This document shows positions 22,164 to 31,700 of a DNA stretch of 46,295 nt, piece by piece (positions within the stretch are counted from its first letter, which is position 1; every line of letters begins with the position of its first letter). The stretch lies in contig VBFI01000050.1 in NCBI GenBank assembly GCA_005889275.1, forward strand, positions 1 through 46,295, written 5' to 3'. A model generated the notes under the pieces. It searched no databases. It saw only the letters and a program-made list of their open reading frames with translations, and had not been told where the DNA came from. The stretch comes from Chloroflexota bacterium. Lineage in GTDB: Bacteria; Chloroflexota; Limnocylindria; P2-11E. The translations under genes were made by a program, and so were the position numbers.

Positions 22164-22612
22164 GGGCGCGCGCGGAGCCGGTCGGCGGCGATCGCGAGAA
22201 ATTCCTCGATCCCGGCCGCGAGCTCGGGCTCGCGATCGTGCGTCAGACGTTCGCGCAGGACCGTCGCGATCGCGGCCTTCGTGCGCCCGTTCACCCAGAC
22301 GACGAACCGGAAGCCGAAGCGTCGCTCGTAGAGCTCGTTGAGCCTGCCCAGCTCTTTCGTCACGTCGGCGTCCGCGTCTTCGCCCTGCTCCCGGCGCGAG
22401 AGCGCGGAGAGGGTGGCGCGGTCGGCCCCGATGCGGGGATGGGCGTCGAGCACCGCGATGCGCTCCGTCTCGCTCATTCGGGCGAGCTCCAAGCGGGCGG
22501 CCGCCACGATGGCCAGAGGTGAGGCCGCGGGCCCGACCGACCTGGCGACCCGCTCCGCGAGCATCGGCGCGCGCTCGAATACCTTCTCGAGGTCCGCGCG
22601 CACGATCGTCAC
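22160..22612 (-). CDS. OHCU decarboxylase
   Basis: FERAPMLAERVARSVG...AHPRIGADRATLSALSRREQG...ELNxxYExRFGFRFVVWVNGRTKA; GTG start overlapping upstream stop. Confidence 0.9.
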   Translation of the reverse strand: MTIVRADLEKVFERAPMLAERVARSVGPAASPLAIVAAARLELARMSETERIAVLDAHPRIGADRATLSALSRREQGEDADADVTKELGRLNELYERRFGFRFVVWVNGRTKAAIATVLRERLTHDREPELAAGIEEFLAIAADRLRARP

Positions 22613-22902
22613 GATCCGCGGTAGGTCACGAGGCCGAACGGGGAGAGCAGCAGCGGGACGTGATAGTGCGCCTCGGTCCCCACCTGCACGTCGAGGGCGA
22701 CCCGCGCGAAGAATCCGCTCGCGAGCTCGAAGACGATGCGATACCTGCCTGCCGCGAGCGAGGCCGCGAGCTCGCGGACACGGCCTTCTCCGTCGGTGAC
22801 CGCGTGCGCGATGACCGTGCCGTCCTTTTCGAGCGCGACGCGCACCCCCGCCGCCGGACGGCCGCTCGCCGTATCGAGCACATGCGTGGAGAGGGACGCC
22901 AT
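22609..22902 (-). CDS. 5-hydroxyisourate hydrolase
   Basis: LSTHVLDTASGRPAAGVRVAL...HYHVPLLLSPFGLVTYRGS with the diagnostic YRGS C-terminus. Confidence 0.93.
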   Translation of the reverse strand: MASLSTHVLDTASGRPAAGVRVALEKDGTVIAHAVTDGEGRVRELAASLAAGRYRIVFELASGFFARVALDVQVGTEAHYHVPLLLSPFGLVTYRGS

Positions 22903-22912
22903 GAGCGGCGGG

Positions 22913-22919
22913 TATCGTA
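22913..22919. promoter_or_regulatory. candidate bidirectional -10 (TATCGTA / TACGATA)
   Basis: In the 25-bp divergent spacer: + strand TATCGT-N9-ATG; - strand TACGAT-N11-ATG. Confidence 0.45.
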
Positions 22920-22927
22920 CGCCCGCG

Positions 22928-23341
22928 ATGCGCACCCTCCGGATCACGGCCGGCCCCTTCACGTTCACGGCGGCTCTCGAGGAGCGCGCGGCGCCGAAGA
23001 CCGTCGCCGCGATCCGCAGGCTCCTTCCGCTGCGGAGCAAGGTGATCCATTGCCGCTGGAGCGGCGAATCGACCTGGGTGCCGATGGGTGAGCAGCGGCT
23101 CGACGTCGCCTTCGAGAACCACACGAGCCATCCCGCGCCCGGTCAGATGCTCGTGTACCCCGGTGGGATCTCGGAGATGGAATTCCTCTTCCCGTACGGC
23201 GCCACGCTGTTCTCGAGCAAGGTCGGTCAGCTCGCGGGCAATCACTTCGCGACGGTGGTCGAAGGGAACGAGCACCTCGCCGAGCTTGGGCACCTGGTGC
23301 TCTGGGAGGGGGCTCAGGACTTCCGCATCGAGGAAGGATGA
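22928..23341 (+). CDS. DUF3830-like protein
   Basis: MRTLRITAGPFTFTAALEERAAPKTVAAIRRLLPLRSKVIHCRWSGESTWVPMG...NHTSHPAPGQMLVYPGGISEMEFLFPYG. Confidence 0.7.
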   Translation: MRTLRITAGPFTFTAALEERAAPKTVAAIRRLLPLRSKVIHCRWSGESTWVPMGEQRLDVAFENHTSHPAPGQMLVYPGGISEMEFLFPYGATLFSSKVGQLAGNHFATVVEGNEHLAELGHLVLWEGAQDFRIEEG

Positions 23342-24729
23342 GCCCGCGCGCCGACCTCGCGATCCGGGGCGCGATCGTCATCCAGGACGGCGCCTTTGCG
23401 CGGGACATCCTCGTGACGGGCGGACGCATCGCCGCGCTCGTCGAGTCGGGGGCGGCGAGCGCCGAGGAGGAGATCGACGCGAGCGGGTTGCTCGCCCTGC
23501 CGGGGATCGTCGACGCCCACGTCCACTTCAACGATCCAGGGCGCGCGGATTGGGAGGGATGGGCCCGTGGAAGCCGCGCCGCCGCGGCCGGCGGGACGAC
23601 GACGGTCATCGACATGCCGCTGAACTCCGTGCCTCCGGTCCTCGACGGCCCGTCGTTCGATGCCAAGCGCGCCGCCGGCGAGCGCGCGTCGGTCGTCGAC
23701 TTCGCGCTCTGGGGAGGGATCGTCCGCGCGGATCCGGTCGCGCTTGGCGAGCTCGCGGAGCGGGGCGCGGTCGGCGTGAAGGGATTCATGTGCGAGAGCG
23801 GTGTCCCGGAGCTCCCGGCCCTCCCCGACGGAGGCCTCGTCGCGGCGATGCGGGCGGCCGCCGACGCCGGTCTGCTCGTGGCGCTGCATGCCGAGGACAG
23901 CGCGCTCGTGGCCGAAGCGACCGCCCGCGTGCGGGCCGCCGGCCGGCGCGATGCGGCGGCCTGGGCCGAGTCGCGCCCGCCGCTCGTCGAGGTGCGTGCG
24001 GTCGCGCGCGCGTGCACCGCCGCGCGCGAGGCCGCGGCGCGCCTGCACATCGTGCATCTCGCCGCCGTGGAGGCGCTCGGGGCGGTCGGCGCGGCGCGGC
24101 GGGAAGGGACGGACGTGACCGTCGAGACCTGCCCGCACTATCTCGTGTTCGACGAAGCGGACGTCGCGCGCGCGGGGCCGTCGCTGAAATGCGCTCCGCC
24201 GATCCGCGACCGGGCGAACGGCGATGGCCTCTGGCGCGCGGTGTCCGACGGTCGGATCGACCTCGTCGCGTCGGACCACTCGCCCTGCGCGCCGGAGCTG
24301 AAAGCGCGGGGCGCCGGCGATGTCTTCGCCGCGTGGGGCGGCGTCGCGGGCGCGCAGTCGCTCTTGTGTGCGCTCTTCACCGAGGCGACGCGTCGGGCCG
24401 CGGGAACGCTCGACGCGCGGAAGATCGCGGGGTTCGTGGCCTGGCGTCTGGCGACGAAGCCCGCGAAGCGCTTCGGGCTCTGGCCTCGGAAGGGCGCTCT
24501 CGTCCCAGGCGCGGACGCCGACGTGGTGCTGTTCGATCCCGCGCGCGAATGGACCCTCGATGCCGAGGACTCGCTCACCGGCGGGATCAGTCCGTACGTC
24601 GGTCGGCGCTTCCGCGGCGCCGTCGTACGAACGCTCGTTCGGGGTCGTACGGTGTTCCGCGAAGGGAGCGTCACGCGCGAGGCTGGCGGGCGATTCATCC
24701 CGCGGATGGAGGAAGGCGCGAGAGGATGA
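23338..24729 (+). CDS. allantoinase / cyclic amidohydrolase
   Basis: GIVDAHVHFNDPGRADWEGWARGSRAAAAGGTTTVIDMPLNSVPP; CPHYL; ASDHSPC. Confidence 0.88.
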   Translation: MSPRADLAIRGAIVIQDGAFARDILVTGGRIAALVESGAASAEEEIDASGLLALPGIVDAHVHFNDPGRADWEGWARGSRAAAAGGTTTVIDMPLNSVPPVLDGPSFDAKRAAGERASVVDFALWGGIVRADPVALGELAERGAVGVKGFMCESGVPELPALPDGGLVAAMRAAADAGLLVALHAEDSALVAEATARVRAAGRRDAAAWAESRPPLVEVRAVARACTAAREAAARLHIVHLAAVEALGAVGAARREGTDVTVETCPHYLVFDEADVARAGPSLKCAPPIRDRANGDGLWRAVSDGRIDLVASDHSPCAPELKARGAGDVFAAWGGVAGAQSLLCALFTEATRRAAGTLDARKIAGFVAWRLATKPAKRFGLWPRKGALVPGADADVVLFDPAREWTLDAEDSLTGGISPYVGRRFRGAVVRTLVRGRTVFREGSVTREAGGRFIPRMEEGARG

Positions 24730-25982
24730 GCACGGTCAAGACCGCGGAGCTCGTCGCGATCGACGAACGCCGGCTGCTCCGCCGGCTCGATGATCTGGCG
24801 CAGCGCGGCGCGCTCCCCGGCGGGGGCATCTTCCGCGCGCTGTACACGCCCGCATGGACCTCGGCGATGGAGCTCGTCACCACGTGGCTGAAAGAGGGAC
24901 AGCTGCTCACGCGGCGCGACGCCGTCGGGAACGTGTGGGGACGCATCGAAGGGTCTCGCGGCGGCCGTGCGATCGTGACCGGCTCGCACATCGACACGGT
25001 CCGCGGGGGCGGCGCGCTTGACGGCGCGCTCGGCCTGGTCGCCGGCATCGAGGCGGTCACGAGCCTCTGGGAGCGGTTCGGCAGGCCGACGCGGACCCTC
25101 GAATGCGTCGCGATCTGCGAAGAAGAGGGAAGCCGTTTCGATACGAACTTCTGGGGCGCCCGCGCGATCGCCGACCGGATCGAGCCAAACGAGGCGGAGC
25201 GGACGCGCGACGCCGCGGGCACGTCCCTGGCCGATGCGATGCGCTCCGTCGGCCTCGACCCGGCGAACGCGGTCCAGGCCGTGCGGCGCGACATCGACGT
25301 CTTCGTCGAGCTGCACATCGAGCAGGGCCCAGTCCTCGAGGACCATGGCCCGCGGCTCGGTGTGGTGACCACGATCACCGGCACGATCCATCAGGAGATC
25401 GTCGTGCGCGGGCAGCCCGACCATGCCGGCGCGATGGCGATGAGCCGCCGACACGACGCGCTCGTCGGCGCGTCCGCGATGACTCTCGCGATCGCGGAGC
25501 TCGCGACGCGCATGGGTGATCCCGCCGTGGCGACCGTGGGGACCATCGTGGTCGAGCCGGCGCAGGTGAACGTCGTTCCCGGCATCGCGCGCTTCACGGT
25601 CGACGCGCGTCATCCGGATGCTCCCCGCCGGACCGAGCTCATCACCCAGATCGGGGATGCCTGCAAGGCCGCGGCGCGCGAACGTGGTCTCGTCGTGGAG
25701 ATCCGCACCTTGCGCGACCGGCCGCCCGTCACGCTGAGCCCGCGCGTCGCCGACGTCCTCCGCCGCGCGTGCCGCGCCGCGGGTCTCGACCCGCGCGACA
25801 TGGCGAGCGGCGCCGGCCACGACGCGCAGGTCCTCGCGGCCGCCGCGAACACCGGCATGCTCTTCGTGCCGAGCATCGGCGGTCGCTCGCACTGTCCAGA
25901 GGAGGCGACGGCCGCGGAGGACGTCGTCCTCGGCACGCGCGCGCTCGCGTCCGCGCTGCGCGAGCTCGCCTACCAGCAATGA
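24726..25982 (+). CDS. allantoate amidohydrolase / N-carbamoyl hydrolase (M20 family)
   Basis: GSHIDTVRGGGALDGALGLVAGIEAV; EEEGSRF; ELHIEQGPVLE; GQPDHAGAMAMSRRHDAL; SGAGHDAQVLA. Confidence 0.9.
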   Translation: MSTVKTAELVAIDERRLLRRLDDLAQRGALPGGGIFRALYTPAWTSAMELVTTWLKEGQLLTRRDAVGNVWGRIEGSRGGRAIVTGSHIDTVRGGGALDGALGLVAGIEAVTSLWERFGRPTRTLECVAICEEEGSRFDTNFWGARAIADRIEPNEAERTRDAAGTSLADAMRSVGLDPANAVQAVRRDIDVFVELHIEQGPVLEDHGPRLGVVTTITGTIHQEIVVRGQPDHAGAMAMSRRHDALVGASAMTLAIAELATRMGDPAVATVGTIVVEPAQVNVVPGIARFTVDARHPDAPRRTELITQIGDACKAAARERGLVVEIRTLRDRPPVTLSPRVADVLRRACRAAGLDPRDMASGAGHDAQVLAAAANTGMLFVPSIGGRSHCPEEATAAEDVVLGTRALASALRELAYQQ

Positions 25983-27301
25983 GCACGCTGCTGCGCGGCG
26001 GCACGCTCCTCCCGCTCAAAGACCATCCACGTCCGATGTGGGGCGATCTCCTTGTCTCCGGCACGCGCATCGCCGCGATCGGGAAGATCGAGACGACGCC
26101 GGCCGACGCCGAGGTCGTCGACATCTCGGGTTGCGTCGTCATGCCGGGCATCGTCCAGACGCACGTGCACCTCGTGCAGACGCTGTTTCGCGGTCTCGCC
26201 GAGGACATGCCACTCCTGCAGTGGCTGCGCGCGCGGGTCTGGCCGCTCGAGGCCGCGCTGGACGAAGCATCGCTCCGCGCGAGCGTGCGGCTCGGGATCC
26301 TCGACCTGCTCCTCACCGGCACGACGACCGTCCTCGACATGGGCACGACGAAGCTCGGCGACATCGTCGCCGAGGAGCTCGTGCGGAGCGGGCTGCGCGC
26401 TCGGTTCGGCCAGGCGATGATGGACGCGGGCGACGGCGTACCCGCGGGTCTTCTCGAGACGACACGCTCGTCCCTCGACGCCGCCGCCGCTCTCACGAAG
26501 CGCTGGCACAAGGCGTCGAGCGGGCGGATCGGCTACGTGTACATGCCGCGCTTCGCGCTCTCTTGCACGCGCGAGCTGCTCGAGGCCACGACGCAGCTCG
26601 CGAAGCTCAGCGATCTCCTTGTGCACACGCACTCGAACGAGAGCGTCGAGGAGCGCAACGCCGTGGTCATGGCGACCGGTCGCACCCCGGTCCAGTACCT
26701 CCTCGACACCGGGATCGCGTGCGAGCGCGCGATCATCGCCCATGGCGTCCACCTCGACGATCAGGAGATCGATATCCTGCGGACGACGAAGACGTCGGTG
26801 GCGCACTGCCCCTCGTCGAACCTCAAGCTCGCCTCGGGCATCGCGCAGGTGGCGAGGCTGCGTTCGATGAGGATCACCGTCGGGCTCGGCGCGGACGGCG
26901 CGGCGTGCAACAACCAGCTCGACGCGTTCGAGGAGATGCGCCTCGCGACGCTCCTCGCGCGCGTCGTGAGCGGGATGGGAACACTCACCGCCGCCGACGC
27001 GATGGTCCTCGCGACCCGGGAGGGCGCGAAGATGCTGAAGCTCGACGGCGAGATCGGAACCCTCGAGCAGGGCAAGCGCGCGGACCTGCTCGTGCTCGAC
27101 GTGACGAAGCTCGACGGGCCGGGCGGCGATCCCGCCGCACGGATCCTTTTCGGCGGCGGCTCGCGTTCGGTGCGGCACGTCCTCGTGGACGGTGAGTTCC
27201 TCGTCCGCGACGGAGTCGCCACGAAGATGGACGCGAACGAGGTCCGCGCGAAGGCCGGAGAGCAGCTCCAGCCGCTTCTGCAGCGCGCCGGCCTGGTCTA
27301 G
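25979..27301 (+). CDS. metal-dependent amidohydrolase (TRZ/ATZ family), possible guanine deaminase
   Basis: VVMPGIVQTHVHLVQTLFRGLAEDMPLLQWL; HTHSNES; HGVHLDDQEIDIL; HCPSSNLKLASG; GLGADGAACNN. Confidence 0.82.
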   Translation: MSTLLRGGTLLPLKDHPRPMWGDLLVSGTRIAAIGKIETTPADAEVVDISGCVVMPGIVQTHVHLVQTLFRGLAEDMPLLQWLRARVWPLEAALDEASLRASVRLGILDLLLTGTTTVLDMGTTKLGDIVAEELVRSGLRARFGQAMMDAGDGVPAGLLETTRSSLDAAAALTKRWHKASSGRIGYVYMPRFALSCTRELLEATTQLAKLSDLLVHTHSNESVEERNAVVMATGRTPVQYLLDTGIACERAIIAHGVHLDDQEIDILRTTKTSVAHCPSSNLKLASGIAQVARLRSMRITVGLGADGAACNNQLDAFEEMRLATLLARVVSGMGTLTAADAMVLATREGAKMLKLDGEIGTLEQGKRADLLVLDVTKLDGPGGDPAARILFGGGSRSVRHVLVDGEFLVRDGVATKMDANEVRAKAGEQLQPLLQRAGLV

Positions 27302-28341
27302 GCGGTGACGCGCTTCAGCGCGTTCACGTTGAAGGCGGGGACGGGGCGGGTGAGTCCCTTGAGCGCGAGCTCCCCGACCGGTGACGCGTCGACCTCGTCC
27401 TCGAGGGCGCTCAGGAGGCGCTGGCTGATGAGGATCTGTCCCGGCTCGGCCGCCGCGGAGAGTCGCGACGCGAGGATCACGACGTTGCCGACCGCCCCGT
27501 AGTCGTAACGGCCCTCGAAGCCGATCCGGCCGAGCGTCGCGTAGCCGACGGCGACGCCCACACCGAACCCCACCGGATAGCCCTTCTTGCGCCAGCCAAC
27601 TGCGAGCGCGTCGAATCGCTCGCGCATCGCGACTGCCATCTGCACGGCGCGCAGCTCATGGCCCTCGGTGGGTGCCGGGTCGTTGAACCAGACCATGAGG
27701 CCGTCGCCGGCGAAGTGCTCGAGCGTGCCGCCGAATCGCACGATCTCTTCGCCCATCGCGCGCTGATACGAACGCAGCAGCGAGAGCGCCTCCTCCGGCT
27801 CGGCCGTCTCGCTGAACGCCGTGAACCCTCGGAGATCGCAGAAGACGACCGTGATCTCGCGACGGTGCCCCGCCAGCAGGGCCTCGCCGTCGGCGGACGA
27901 AACGATCGCGGCGATCTGCGGGGAAAGGTAGCGGGCGAGCTGGCTCTTCTGACGCTCGATCGTGTCGTGGTACTCCTTGATCCGAAGGAGCGACCGCACG
28001 CGGACGGCAAGCTCGTGCTGCGAGACCGGCTTCGGGATGAAGTCGTCGGCGCCGGACTCGAGCGCCCGCACCCGGTCCTGCTCCATGCTCGCGGTCATCA
28101 GCACGACCGGCAGGAAACTCGTGTCCGGGCTCGCGCGAAGGCGCCGGGTCAGCTCGTAGCCGTCCATCCCGGGCATGAGGATGTCCAGCAACACGAGGTC
28201 CGGCGGGCGCTCGGCGATGGCGCGAAGAGCTTCGTCGCCGGAGGCCGCGGTCACGACCTCGTACCCGTCCCGAGACAGGAGGGCTTCGAGCAGGCGGAGG
28301 TTCTGCGGCGTGTCGTCGACCGCGAGGATTCGTGCGCTCAT
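27298..28341 (-). CDS. REC domain - class III adenylate/guanylate cyclase
   Basis: ILAVDDTPQN..VLLDILMPGMDGYEL..FIPKPV receiver; TVVFCDLRGFTAFSE..FAGDGLMVWFNDP..GNVVILASRLS cyclase. Confidence 0.9.
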   Translation of the reverse strand: MSARILAVDDTPQNLRLLEALLSRDGYEVVTAASGDEALRAIAERPPDLVLLDILMPGMDGYELTRRLRASPDTSFLPVVLMTASMEQDRVRALESGADDFIPKPVSQHELAVRVRSLLRIKEYHDTIERQKSQLARYLSPQIAAIVSSADGEALLAGHRREITVVFCDLRGFTAFSETAEPEEALSLLRSYQRAMGEEIVRFGGTLEHFAGDGLMVWFNDPAPTEGHELRAVQMAVAMRERFDALAVGWRKKGYPVGFGVGVAVGYATLGRIGFEGRYDYGAVGNVVILASRLSAAAEPGQILISQRLLSALEDEVDASPVGELALKGLTRPVPAFNVNALKRVTA

Positions 28342-28724
28342 CGGTTGCGTCCCTTGGCGGAGAGCCGCCGTACCTCGGCCGCGAACGTACGGACCTCGAC
28401 GGGCTTTTGCATGAAAGCGTCGAACCCCGCGGCTTCGAACCGATCACGATCGGCCTGCATGACCGACGCGGTCAGGGCGACGATGGGGATCCCCGACGTA
28501 CGGTCATCTTCACGGAGCTTCCGCAGCGCGGCGATCCCGTCCATCCCCGGGAGCTGGATGTCCATCAGCACGATATCCGGGTGCTCGCGGACCGCGATGG
28601 CGATGCCGTCCTCGGCGCTCGTCGCCTCGAGCGTGCGCATGCCGGCGTACTGCAGCAGGTCGCGGGCGAGCTTCATGTTCTTCTCGTTGTCCTCGACGAT
28701 CAGGACGAGATCCCCATCGCTCAT
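28338..28724 (-). CDS. single-domain response regulator (CheY/DivK-like)
   Basis: LVLIVEDNEKNMKLARDLLQYAG..DIVLMDIQLPGMDGIAALRKLR..VALTASVM..FMQKPVEV. Confidence 0.88.
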   Translation of the reverse strand: MSDGDLVLIVEDNEKNMKLARDLLQYAGMRTLEATSAEDGIAIAVREHPDIVLMDIQLPGMDGIAALRKLREDDRTSGIPIVALTASVMQADRDRFEAAGFDAFMQKPVEVRTFAAEVRRLSAKGRNR

Positions 28725-31700
28725 GCGCTCACCCTCTCCGGCGCGGGAGTCCGCAGCGGCAAGGTGAAGGTGAACGTGCTCCCGCGACCGATCGCGCTGT
28801 CGACCCAGATCCGGCCGCCGTGCAGCTCGACGAACCGCTTCGCGAGCGCGAGGCCGAGGCCGGTGCCTTCGCGGGAGCGCTCCGAGGCCCGGCGTGCCTG
28901 CTGGAACTCCTCGAAGATCCGCTCCTGGTCCTCCGGAGCGATGCCGATACCCGTGTCACGGACGGTCACGACCACATCGCCGTTGCCCCGGCGCGCCGTG
29001 ACCCCTACACGCCCCCCGTCCGCCGTGAACTTGACGGCGTTCGAGAGCAGGTTGAAGAGCACCTGCTTCACCTTGCGAGGGTCGGCCTCGATGAGGTCGA
29101 TGTCCGGTGCGACGTCGAGCGCCACCGCGATGCCGTGGCGGCTGGCGCGCTCCCGGACCATCGTGATGCCGTTCTGGAGCGCCTCGACGAGGGAGAAACG
29201 GTCGACGTCGAGCTCCATCCGGCCGGCCTCGATCTTCGCGAGATCGAGGATGTCGTTGATCAGCGTGAGGAGGTGCTTCCCCGAGCTCAACACGTCGTTC
29301 AGGTATTCCGCCTGCTTGGGGTTGACCGGCCCGAACATCTGCTCGATGAGGGCCTCGGAGAATCCGATGATCGCGTTCAGGGGAGTCCGCAGCTCGTGCG
29401 ACATCGTCGCGAGGAATTCCGACTTGTGGCGGCTCGCGACCTCCAGCTGGCGGCTCTTCTCCTGTATCTCGTTGAAGAGCCGCACGTTCTCGATCGCGAT
29501 GGCGGCCTGGTCGACGAAGGTTCGCACGAGCTCGACCTCGCGGTCGCTGAAGGGCCGCACCGTGTAGCGGGCCAGCACCATCCCGCCGATCACCCCCTCG
29601 TCGCGCATCATCGGGACCCCGAGGACGGTTCGCGCGTTCGTCATTCGCACCACGCGCGCGTTCTGGAACAACGGATGCGCCTTCGCGTCGGGTATGTGCA
29701 CGGTCGTCTGATCTTCGAGGACGATACCCATGACGCCGAACTTCGGGCCGATCGGCAGCCACCCCTCACTTCCTTCTCTCTCCCGAGCGGCAGCGAGCTC
29801 GGCGCGCACGTCCATGGGGAACGCGGAGCTGTACGCGACTGTGTTGAAGCGATCGCCCTCGGCGCGCGACGTCCAGGCGATGTCCGCGCCGGCAAGCCGC
29901 GCGGCGTTCTCGGTCACGATCTCGAGGACCGGCCCGAGGTCGAATGCCGATCGGCTGATCGTCTTCAGTACCTCCGAGATCGCTGTCTGCCGCTCGAGCG
30001 CCTCCTTTGTCTCGTTGAAAAGGCGGGCGTTCTCGATCGCGATGACCGCCTGCCGGGCGAAGGTCTCGAGCAGCTGGATCTGCTTCGGCGTGAACGGCTG
30101 GACCTCGGTGCGGCGGATCGCGATCGCGCCGATCGCGGCGCTCTGGCGGATCAAGGGCACCACGAGCACGGTCCGGTAGCCCCAGCGGCGCTGGAGCACC
30201 GCGCTGATCGGGTAATCGCCGGCCGCCAGCTCGACCTCCGCGTCCCGGATGTGGATCGGACGCCGCTCGACGATCGAGCGACCGGCCACCGAGCCACGAT
30301 CGAGTGGTAGCGACTCACCCGGATCGAGCCCGGGAATCGGACCGAAGTGGGCCCACTGCGTGATCGTTTCGCCATCCACGCGGTAGACGTGCGCGTCGCT
30401 CGCGCCGCACACGGCCGCCGCGTCCTGCGCGATCGCGTCGAGCACCGGCTGGACATCTGTCGGCGACTGCGCCATCACGCGCAGGATGTCGGCGGTCGCG
30501 GTCTGTTGTTCCAGCGCCTCTTTCGTCTCGTTGAAGAGGCGGGCGTTCTCGATCGCGATGACCGCCTGCCGGGCGAAGGTCTCGACGAGGCGGATCTCCT
30601 GGTCGCTGAACGGGCGGACCTCGCCGCGGTTCATCGCGAAGCTGCCGATCACGAGATTGTCACGGAGCATCGGGACGACCAGCGACGTCCGGTAGGCGCC
30701 GATGGACGTGCCTTCCGACCAGCGATAGTCGGGGTCGCCGCGGAGCTGGACCGTCGGAACGAGCGCGTCGCCGTCGAGCTGCTGGATCGAGCCCCAGTCC
30801 GCCGCGCAGATCGTGACCGCCTTCTCGAGCATGGCTTGGAAGACCGTGTGCAGGTCGAACGCCGATCGGCTGATGACCTGGAGCACGTCCGCCGTCGCCG
30901 TCTGCTGCTCCAGGGCGTCCTTCGTCTCGTTGAAGAGGCGTACGTTCTCGATCGCGATCGCGGCCTGGCGGGCGAAGGTCTCGACGAGCTCGATCTGACG
31001 ATCGGTGAAAGCCCGCGCCACCCTCCGGGTGAGACCGAGGACGCCGAGAAGGCGGCCCTCGGCGAGGATCGGCACGCCCAACCGAGTCCCGGGGCCGTCC
31101 TGCGGCAGTGACGGATCGCGCGCCGCATCGGGAACGTGGGTCGTTCTCCTCGCGGCGGCGGTCATCCCAATGACCGACTTCCCGGTGGTCAATCGAGTGC
31201 CTACGTCGTACTTGCCGGGAAGCCCGGATTGCGCGCGCACGACGAAAGAATTTCCCTCGCCGCCCCAGAACGTGGCGTTGTCGGCTTCGCAGAGCCGAAC
31301 CGCGGACTCGGTGACCGCCTGGTACATCGGAGCGAGGTCGAACGGCGCCTCGCTGATCACCTTCAGCACGTGCGCGACCGCGGTCTGCTGGTCGAGCGAC
31401 TCTTTGGTCTCGTTGAAGAGGCGGACGTTCTCGATCGCGATCGCCGCCTGATCGGCGAACGTCTGAACCAGGCGGATCTCCTCGTCGCTGAAGGGATCGA
31501 CCTGCATCCGCGCCACGCCGATGATGCCGACGACGTCGTCTCCCCGCATGATTGGTACGCCGAGGACCGTGTGCACGTCGTGCTCGCGGTTCGGCGGCCA
31601 GTGGTACTCGGGGTCTTTGAAGAGATCCGGGATGTGGACGGGCCGCTTCTCGATCGCTGTACGCCCCACGAGCGTCGAGCGCCCGATGCTCGTCGGGTGT

